From: Archaeoglobus sp. JdFR-24
Lineage (GTDB): Archaea > Halobacteriota > Archaeoglobi > Archaeoglobales > Archaeoglobaceae
Reading direction: 5' to 3'
Length of the DNA: 9,196 nt
Assembly (NCBI GenBank): GCA_002011215.1
Contig: MTML01000010.1
Location: forward strand, 1-9,196
Under the pieces are notes generated by a model. It was not told where the DNA came from. It worked only from the letters and a program-made list of their open reading frames with translations, and ran no database searches. This document shows, one piece after another, positions 1 through 5,985 of this stretch (position 1 is its first letter; the number at the start of each line of letters is the position of its first letter). Both the position numbers and the translations under genes were made by a program.

Positions 1-423
1 GGTTTCGGGGCACAGAAAACCCCAACCGCCTCTCTAGGCGATGTATGCACCTTGGTAACTTTTTTGGATTACAGCCTGGCCAGGTAAGAGAAGAACGCCT
101 GCCAAGATGGCGACGCAGCCAGAGAGTGGCAGCGGGATACTGTTGAGCAGGGGCGCCAGCTGGACAGCAACGGCGAGCAACCACTGGCGGGCGAGTGACT
201 TCAGGCGAGATGTTGACCTGCCATATAGCCCATAGGTTGCGTTGTGCTTGTCACAAGGATAGACCGACGCCGATGCCGATCACCGAGCGGACGGCCAGAG
301 TCAGTATCTGAGCCCCATAGCGGAGGTGCCGCAAGTCAACTACCGGACGGCCAGTGGGTTAAGCGACTTGCAGCGCGTTTGGGTCTCAGCGGTAATCGCG
401 CTACTTATACGTTTGCCGAGAAC
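1..423. other. GC-rich segment without an intact gene
   Basis: No convincing gene is seen here. The composition is visibly GC-richer than everything after about position 980. On the minus strand one frame stays open from 279 down to a TAG at 34-36 (81 codons). It has no ATG, and its lower half is hydrophobic (LARQWLLAVAVQLAPLLN). It could be the tail of the element whose N-terminus lies at 424-804, but no transposase catalytic motif can be recognised. The plus-strand frame at 244-489 is rich in Arg and Ser and looks like a chance open frame. The segment is probably debris of an inserted element or other foreign DNA; this is inferred from composition and from the neighbouring fragment only. 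Confidence 0.35.
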
Positions 424-804
424 CTAACGACCCGCACAGTCGAGGTTAGGACAACGATAAACATCAAACTCGGTGCGGTGCTTGAATAGCTCAAAGGCTC
501 GTCCATAGGAGGGGCAACGAGGGCGGAGGGGGTCGAGACGGCCGTTCAGATGCAAATTGATAGCGACACACACGACAGCGAAGCTTCTGCCAGCTGCTTC
601 TGCTTCCGCCAGTAAGGTTTTCCCATGGGTGTACGGTTGCGGCTCGGGTTCATCGAATAAAGGCGGGATCGAATCGTCGGGTATGTCACACCGATGTTGC
701 GGTTTAGGTTCTGCAACTTCGTTCTCAGACGAAAGCTCAATCCACCGTAACACCTGCGTCAGGCTGATAAAAATCCAGGAGAAGAGATGTGTCAAACGAT
801 ACAT
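424..804 (-). pseudogene. Probable transposase N-terminal fragment with damaged zinc ribbon
   Basis: The frame encodes 126 residues from ATG at 804. AGGAGG (complement of 817-822) lies 12 bases upstream, slightly far but strong. The N-terminus is hydrophobic (HLFSWIFISLTQVL), followed by an acidic, Pro-rich linker (EPEPQPYTHGKTLL, about residues 52-65). The C-terminal part resembles a zinc ribbon: C97-P-S-Y100-G, then FDVYRCPNLDC with Cys118 and Cys123. The second zinc ligand is Tyr100 where Cys would be expected (TAT for TGT). The frame stops just after the ribbon, with no catalytic domain. This arrangement resembles the N-terminus of some DDE transposases of anaerobic bacteria and archaea; that is recognition by eye, not a search result. 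It is most likely a truncated, inactive insertion-sequence remnant. A small standalone zinc-ribbon protein is the alternative. Confidence 0.4.
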
Positions 805-980
805 CGGGAGCTATCTCCTCCTTTCATGGTTTGGCTCGTTACCTACCACTTTTTGGGGAGGGAACTCCCATTTCCTTCTATACCAGAGCAAGAAGGCGAA
901 ATCGAGAGCTAAGTCATGTTAATCAAAAATCCGTATCTCATTCACTGGACGGGACTCTTCAATGTGTGAGGGGGATTAAA
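805..980. other. Junction between GC-rich segment and lpd pseudogene
   Basis: No gene is seen. A short hairpin is present: GGGAG (856-860), loop GGAA, CTCCC (865-869). It has no T-run after it on either strand, so it is not a convincing terminator. The shift from GC-rich to AT-richer sequence happens between about 870 and 980, a plausible edge of inserted DNA. GAGGGGG (968-974) is a leftover Shine-Dalgarno site for the ATG at 981. No clear TATA element precedes it. Confidence 0.3.
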
Positions 981-2425
981 ATGGAAAAAAAGCGGATATT
1001 GTTGTGATAGGAGGAGGCCCGGCGATTACATGGCTACAATAAGACTGGGGTAACTAGGAAAAAAAGTATTACTCGTGGAAAGAGACAAGCTCGGAGGAAC
1101 GTGCTTAAACTCTGGATGCATTCCAATAAAAACACTTCTGAGTATGGCAAAGCTTGTGAGAGACGTGAAAGCTGGAAAAAAAGTTTGAACTCAAAGCTGA
1201 CATCACTCTTGACTTCCAAAAACTTCAATCCTGGAAGGACGGAATAGTTAAGAAACTCCGTAAGGGAGTGAAGTTCCTATGCAGGGTTAAAGGAGTGGAA
1301 GTTATACATGGAAGTGCAACCTTAATTTCATCCAACGTCGTTGAAGTTAAAACTGGGGATGCCTCACAAAGAATAATCTGTGACAACGTTGTAATTGTCA
1401 ATGGATCAAAGCCCATCGAAAATTCCCGAAGTTAAATTTGACGGAAAGCGTATACTTAACTCCAGCTAGATCCTTGAGTTGAATGTACTACCAAAGAGCC
1501 TAACTATGATCGGTGGAGGAGTGATAGGAGTAGAAATTGGGACAATATATGCGTCATTTGGTACAGAAGTTACTATAGTAGAACTCATGGATCAAATATT
1601 ACCAGGACTAAGCAAGGATATTATTAGACCAGTAGAGTCAAATCTAAGAAAGCTTGGTGTCAAATTATACCTAAATTCCAAAACCAAAGGTTATAACTAT
1701 ACAGACGAAGGTGTCGAAATAAAAATTGAAACCGAGTCAAAAGAAGAAAAGAGGAAGAAGATAATTCTCCCACGGAAAAGAAGAAACAATAAAATCGGAG
1801 TACGTACTTGTAGCCATTCACAGAAAGCCAAACACGGATGGATTAAACCTTGAGACGGTTGGTATAGAACTGGATAAGAGGGGATTCATTAAAGTCAATG
1901 ACAAGCTTGAAACGACCGTTGGGGGCATATATGCCATTGGCGACGTTATAGGACCTCCTCTGCTTGCCCACAAAGCAATGCACCTAAGATTAGCTGTAGC
2001 AGAAATAATTGCAGGTGTGCGCAATTCATTAGATAAACAACCAGTACCCTTGGTAGTTTACTCTGATCCAGAAATTGCAACCGTTAGTCTGAGTGAAGAT
2101 GAAGCAAAACAGTTGGGGATATTAAATAACGGTTGGTATCTTCCCATTCAGTGCTTCTAGAAGAACTCTGACTCTAGGAGAGTCCGATAGCTTTGTAAAG
2201 CTTATAGGTGAAAAGGATAGCGGGAAAATACTTGGAGCTCAAATCGTAGGTCCAGACGCCTCGGAGCTTATATCCGAATGAATATTATCAGTTACAGCCC
2301 CATGTACACTAAATGGTATAACCTCTACAATTCATCCGTAGCCAACACTTTGAGAAACCGTGATGGAGGCAGCACACATTGCCCTTGAAAAACCCAAAAT
2401 CACTCTATATCTTGTGATAATATAA
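981..2425 (+). pseudogene. Decayed dihydrolipoamide dehydrogenase (lpd family)
   Basis: An intact member would be the FAD-dependent E3 subunit that reoxidises dihydrolipoamide with NAD in 2-oxoacid dehydrogenase or glycine cleavage complexes. In order across frames one reads DIVVIGGGPA (FAD fold, 995-1024), GGTCLNSGC with the redox Cys pair at 1102-1104 and 1117-1119, the NAD fold MIGGGVIGVEIGTIYASFG (about 1506-1562), GGIYAIGDVIGPPLLAHKAMH (second FAD contact, about 1921-1983), then VVYSDPEIATVSL and the C-terminal interface up to TAA 2423-2425. The expected HPHPTLSE catalytic segment reads HP-stop-PTL-stop-E. Premature stops are TAA 1051, TAG 1467, TGA 2279, TAG 2339 and TGA 2351. Frame changes lie near 993, 1025, 1176-1182 (A7 run), 1419-1422 (A4 run), 1771-1780 and 2132-2141. 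Summed length fits a full-size enzyme (about 470 residues). Other pyridine-nucleotide disulfide oxidoreductases are less likely given HPHPT-like context. It cannot make protein. Confidence 0.93.
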
Positions 2426-2508
2426 AACCACACCCACAACATACAGATCGAATTTCTTCTAAAAGGTGTTTCTACACCAAAATCAACTTTTTATTTGAAC
2501 AGAAAAAT
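2426..2508 (+). promoter_or_regulatory. Putative promoter and operator region of GRE1
   Basis: A perfect 5-bp inverted repeat, GGTGT (2465-2469), TTCT, ACACC (2474-2478), sits just upstream of a T/A-rich stretch, CTTTTTATTTG (2488-2498), that could serve as a weak archaeal TATA element. An initiation site about 25 bases downstream would fall very close to the Shine-Dalgarno site, giving a nearly leaderless message. The palindrome is well placed as a repressor or activator site for the GRE module, but no second copy was seen in the window, so the role is inferred. Confidence 0.35.
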
Positions 2509-2510
2509 AT

Positions 2511-2517
2511 GGAGGTG
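2511..2517 (+). promoter_or_regulatory. Shine-Dalgarno site that sets the GRE1 start
   Basis: GGAGGTG lies six bases before the ATG at 2524. An earlier in-frame ATG at 2509 overlaps this site and has no Shine-Dalgarno of its own, so 2524 is the better start. Confidence 0.75.
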
Positions 2518-2523
2518 GAATAT

Positions 2524-4944
2524 ATGTCTGATTCCAAGACTGAGCAAAGACTCAAACGAGTAGAAAAACTGAGGAAGCAAGTACTAATTGATCGTGAGGT
2601 AGATATTAACCGTGCTGTTATACTAACTAAAGCATACCAAGAAACAGAAGGTAAACCACCCGCTATTAGAAGAGCAAAAGCTCTTTACAATCTACTTGAA
2701 GAAATGCCTATCCACATACTTGATGGGGAGCTTATAGTTGGTAATCAAGCCGCTAAACCAAGGGCCGGGCTAATCTTTCCTGAATTTCAGTGGGATCTAA
2801 CATGGAATGAAATGGACACCTGGCCAACAAGACCTGGGGATAAGTTTAAGATCACCGAAGAGCAAAAGAAAATTTTGCGAGAGGTACTCGAATACTGGAA
2901 AGGAAAAACCGTCAAGGACAGAGTCTTCGCAACTCTGCCAGAGGAAGTTAAGAAAGCGCTCACGGATGGAGTAATGTCAAATGCGAACTACTTAATGTCA
3001 GGTCATGGGCACTTCATACCCAACTTTGAAAAAGTACTTAAAGTGGGTTTAAATGGCATAAAGAACGAAATCTTAGAAAAGATGAAGAAGTTAGATCCTT
3101 CAGCACTTGACTATTACAAAAAGGTCACATTTTACAAGGCTCTTCTAATAGCAACTGACGCTGCAGTAATGTTTGCTCGGCGTTATGCTGGGTTGGCTAG
3201 GGAGCTTGCTGCTAAGGAGAGTGATCCTCAGCGTAAGGAGGAGCTTGAGAAGATTGCTGAGATTTGTGAGTGGGTTCCTGCAAATCCAGCAAGAAACTTC
3301 TGGGAAGCACTACAATCAGTCTGGTTTATACAACTAATTCCACAGATAGAAGTGAATGGACTTGCAGTAGCATTGGGAAGGTTTGACCAATATATGTATC
3401 CATACTATAAGAAGGATTTAAAGGAAGGTCGTCTTACCGAGGAGGAAGCATTAGAGTTACTTGACTGTTTCTATATTAAAACTGCTACAATAAACAAGAT
3501 ATACAGTAATGAGGGTGCAATGCTGTTTGCAGGACCAGGTATAGGGCAAGCAATCATATTATCCGGAGTAACAAGAGATGGGAGAGATGCCACAAATGAA
3601 TTGTCGTACTTATGCCTAGATGCAGATGCAGAAGTTCACTTAATGCAACCAGACCTTGCTGTTAGACTTCATCCAGATATTCCAGAAGACTTCCTAATTA
3701 AAGTTAGTAAACACATTGCCTCAGGAAGAGACAAACCAAAATTGTTTACTGATCCCGTCGTGATTCAAGCCCTACTTAATGTGGGGGTAACCTTAGAAGA
3801 TGCACGTGACTATGCCGCATTAGGTTGTTCCGAAATTATTGTTCCTGGAAAGACCTGTAGCGGGGGAAACCATGGTAACATCTGTTTTGCAAAATGTCTA
3901 GAGCTTGCTCTTAATGAGGGGAAAGTCATGTGGTATTATGATGGAAGAGAATTCTGCATGAATCCTTCCAATGCAAAAGTAGGAGTACCTACAGGAGATC
4001 CGATAAAATTCAAGAGCTTTGAGGATGTATTAGATGCATATAAGAAACAAGTAGAATACTTTGTTGAATTAATGGCAATTCTTGACAACATTATAGACAA
4101 TGTCCAAGCAGAATTAGTGCCTCATGTGTTTTACTCTCTCGTGACAGAGGGTTGCATCGAGAAAGGAGTGGATTTCACATGTGGTGGTGCAGTATACAAC
4201 TATACATCCCCATGTGGGGTAGGACCAATAACAGTGGCTGATTCACTTGCGGCGATAAAGAAACTAGTGTTTGAAGAGAAGAAGATAAGCATGGATAGAT
4301 TAATAGAAGCATTGAGACGTAACTTTGAGGGGCCAGAAAATAAAGAAATAAGGCAAATACTGATAAATGAAGCACCCAAGTTTGGAAACGATGATCCCTA
4401 CGTAGATAGAATTGCCCGTGATGTTGTTCAAATTTATGTTGATAAACTAAGGAAATACAGAAATCCACGTGGTGGACCTTTTGTTGCAAGCATATATTCT
4501 TTAACAGGCAATGTTGGTTTTGGATGGAGGACTGGTCCAACTCCTGACGGTAGAAAAGGTGGAGAATTGTTGAACGACAACATTTCACCTATGCAGGGTA
4601 GAGACTTAAATGGTCCTACGGCAGTAATTAAATCTGTCTCAAACATTGATGCAGCAACGATACCTCAAGGTTATGTCTTTAACATGAAGTTCAATCCAAC
4701 GACGTTAGATGATGAAGAGAGAATAAAAAGATTTGTAATGTTTAATAGAACAGTTATAGATTATGAAATCTGGCATATTCAGTACAATGTCATTAGTGCA
4801 GATACATTGAGAGACGCCCAAAAAGATCCAGAGAAATACCGCAACTTACTCGTAAGAGTGTCGGGATACAGTGCTTACTTTGTCGAACTTAGCAAAGAGG
4901 TTCAGGATCATATAATAGCTAGGACCGAGCATGCAATGTTGTAG
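2524..4944 (+). CDS. Glycyl radical enzyme GRE1 (C-X-E type, PflD-like), substrate unknown
   Basis: An 806-residue glycyl radical enzyme, full length for the family and cytoplasmic. The N-terminal PFL domain carries ELIVGNQ, KPRAG and FPEF; the C-terminal glycine-radical domain ends in RVSGYSAYF with radical Gly781. The catalytic Cys435 sits in GCSEIIVPGKT, so it has Cys-X-Glu (Glu437) as in diol dehydratases and related lyases, not the Cys-Cys of pyruvate formate-lyase. His163 (SGHGHFIP) matches the His164 position of Clostridium butyricum glycerol dehydratase. The His281-Ser282 pair of that enzyme is replaced by Leu280-Ala281 (NGLAVALGRFDQYM), and the Asp447 region reads GGNHGN with no Asp. 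The pocket is therefore unlikely to bind glycerol in the known way. A C-X-E dehydratase, lyase or decarboxylase is inferred; the substrate is open. The activase gene follows after 66 bases. Codon use shifts sharply to GCT/GAG/CGT at about 3170-3285. Confidence 0.93.
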   Translation: MSDSKTEQRLKRVEKLRKQVLIDREVDINRAVILTKAYQETEGKPPAIRRAKALYNLLEEMPIHILDGELIVGNQAAKPRAGLIFPEFQWDLTWNEMDTWPTRPGDKFKITEEQKKILREVLEYWKGKTVKDRVFATLPEEVKKALTDGVMSNANYLMSGHGHFIPNFEKVLKVGLNGIKNEILEKMKKLDPSALDYYKKVTFYKALLIATDAAVMFARRYAGLARELAAKESDPQRKEELEKIAEICEWVPANPARNFWEALQSVWFIQLIPQIEVNGLAVALGRFDQYMYPYYKKDLKEGRLTEEEALELLDCFYIKTATINKIYSNEGAMLFAGPGIGQAIILSGVTRDGRDATNELSYLCLDADAEVHLMQPDLAVRLHPDIPEDFLIKVSKHIASGRDKPKLFTDPVVIQALLNVGVTLEDARDYAALGCSEIIVPGKTCSGGNHGNICFAKCLELALNEGKVMWYYDGREFCMNPSNAKVGVPTGDPIKFKSFEDVLDAYKKQVEYFVELMAILDNIIDNVQAELVPHVFYSLVTEGCIEKGVDFTCGGAVYNYTSPCGVGPITVADSLAAIKKLVFEEKKISMDRLIEALRRNFEGPENKEIRQILINEAPKFGNDDPYVDRIARDVVQIYVDKLRKYRNPRGGPFVASIYSLTGNVGFGWRTGPTPDGRKGGELLNDNISPMQGRDLNGPTAVIKSVSNIDAATIPQGYVFNMKFNPTTLDDEERIKRFVMFNRTVIDYEIWHIQYNVISADTLRDAQKDPEKYRNLLVRVSGYSAYFVELSKEVQDHIIARTEHAML

Positions 4945-4980
4945 TCTAAATTTTTGTCTCTTAATTCTTAAATTTTTCTT
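4945..4980 (+). terminator. T-rich tract after GRE1, possible partial terminator
   Basis: Two T5 runs (4951-4955 and 4973-4977) in a T-rich tract without a hairpin. Archaeal transcription often stops at such oligo-T stretches. As the activase gene begins only 66 bases after GRE1, partial readthrough that lowers activase relative to GRE1 is plausible but not shown. Confidence 0.3.
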
Positions 4981-5010
4981 ATATGGAGGATAAAAAAGAA
5001 GAGGGAGCCC

Positions 5011-5970
5011 ATGAAAGAAACAATGCAAAAAGAAACAAAAGGTAAAATTAAGGGGCTGATATTTAATATCCAGAGATATTCAGTACATGACGGCCCGGGT
5101 ATACGAACCCTGGTTTTTATGAAGGGGTGCCCATTAAGATGTTTGTGGTGTAGTAATCCCGAGGGACAAAATCCATGGCCTGAAGTAGCGTACTATGAGA
5201 GGTTATGCACTTACTGCTATAGATGTGTTGAAATATGTCCAAACGACGCTATTAAAATACGGGAAGATGGTAGTTTGGAAACTTTAAGGGATAAATGTAC
5301 CAACTGTGGGTCATGTGTCAAAGTCTGTCCCTCTTGTGCACGGAGAATTTTTGGACGTTACATTACGGTGAATGAAGTCTTAGACATTGTAAAAAAGGAT
5401 GCAATCTTCTACAGAAGAAGTGAAGGTGGTATTACAGTTGGAGGAGGAGAACCTTTAGCACAGGGAGAGTTCGTAAAAGAACTCTTAAGAAGAGCTAAGG
5501 AAGTGTATGGTATTCATACAGTAATAGAAACTTGTGCATACACAAGGCCTAATGTCGTAATGAGTGTGTTAAAATACGTTGACTTTATTTTCTGTGACCT
5601 AAAGTACATTGACCCAGTTAAACACAGACAACTAACTGGCGTCTCCAATGAACAAATTCTAAACAATATCAGGTTAATTGTTGGCAAATTGCTACCAGAA
5701 GAGAAAGAGCTAGTTATAAGAGTTCCCATTATCCCTAAATTAAATGACGACTTGGAAAATCTCCTAGGTATTGCAGAATTTATAAAGAGCTTAGATAAAA
5801 ACATAAAAGTAGAATTATTACCCTACCATGAACTCGGAAAACAAAAGTACAAAGCTCTTGATAGGAAATATCCTTTAGAAGATTTAGAGATAAAGCCTCC
5901 TTCAAAAGAATATATTGAAAAAGTTAAAAGAGTCTTGGTAGAAAAAGGTATTAGGGTAGTAAAAACTTAA
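5011..5970 (+). CDS. Glycyl radical enzyme activating enzyme (radical SAM)
   Basis: A 319-residue PFL-activase family protein. It reductively cleaves S-adenosylmethionine and abstracts hydrogen from the conserved glycine of its partner GRE. The N-terminal YSVHDGPGIRT precedes the radical-SAM cluster motif C40-P-L-R-C44-L-W-C47 (CX3CX2C). A ferredoxin-like insert follows with two further [4Fe-4S] sites: C66, C69, C72, C76 and C96, C99, C102, C106. This insert is typical of activases for C-X-E GREs and absent from classical PflA. GGGEPLAQ (Gly144-Gln151) is the SAM-binding GGEP motif; CDLKYID and RVPIIPKLND follow. GAGGGA (5001-5006) supports the ATG at 5011; ATG at residue 5 is an alternative. 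It lies between GRE1 and GRE2, 15 bases before GRE2, and is the only activase visible, so it probably serves both. Confidence 0.95.
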   Translation: MKETMQKETKGKIKGLIFNIQRYSVHDGPGIRTLVFMKGCPLRCLWCSNPEGQNPWPEVAYYERLCTYCYRCVEICPNDAIKIREDGSLETLRDKCTNCGSCVKVCPSCARRIFGRYITVNEVLDIVKKDAIFYRRSEGGITVGGGEPLAQGEFVKELLRRAKEVYGIHTVIETCAYTRPNVVMSVLKYVDFIFCDLKYIDPVKHRQLTGVSNEQILNNIRLIVGKLLPEEKELVIRVPIIPKLNDDLENLLGIAEFIKSLDKNIKVELLPYHELGKQKYKALDRKYPLEDLEIKPPSKEYIEKVKRVLVEKGIRVVKT

Positions 5971-5972
5971 TT

Positions 5973-5980
5973 GGGGGGGA
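5973..5980 (+). promoter_or_regulatory. G-run ribosome binding site of GRE2
   Basis: GGGGGGGA lies five bases before the TTG at 5986. It is an unusual all-G form of a Shine-Dalgarno site. It is the only candidate there, and it supports the TTG start because no ATG occurs before the conserved N-terminal block. Confidence 0.5.
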
Positions 5981-5985
5981 TTTAA

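Noticed and set aside
244..489. Plus-strand 81-codon open frame with GTG start context
   Set aside because: It is Arg/Ser-rich with no recognisable motif or ribosome site, and lies in GC-rich DNA where chance open frames are common.
557..922. Plus-strand 121-codon open frame
   Set aside because: It overlaps the minus-strand zinc-ribbon frame, which has the better ribosome site and a recognisable motif; the plus-strand protein looks random.
2279..2353. TGA and TAG codons at the lpd C-terminus as recoded selenocysteine or pyrrolysine
   Set aside because: They fall where Ala, His and Ser are expected, and there are additional frameshifts; no recoding hairpin was seen.
2509..2523. ATG at 2509 as the GRE1 start
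   Set aside because: It overlaps the Shine-Dalgarno site that fits ATG 2524 and has no site of its own.
4175..4588. Minus-strand 137-codon open frame within GRE1
   Set aside because: It is a shadow of the conserved GRE1 coding frame, with no ribosome site or motif.
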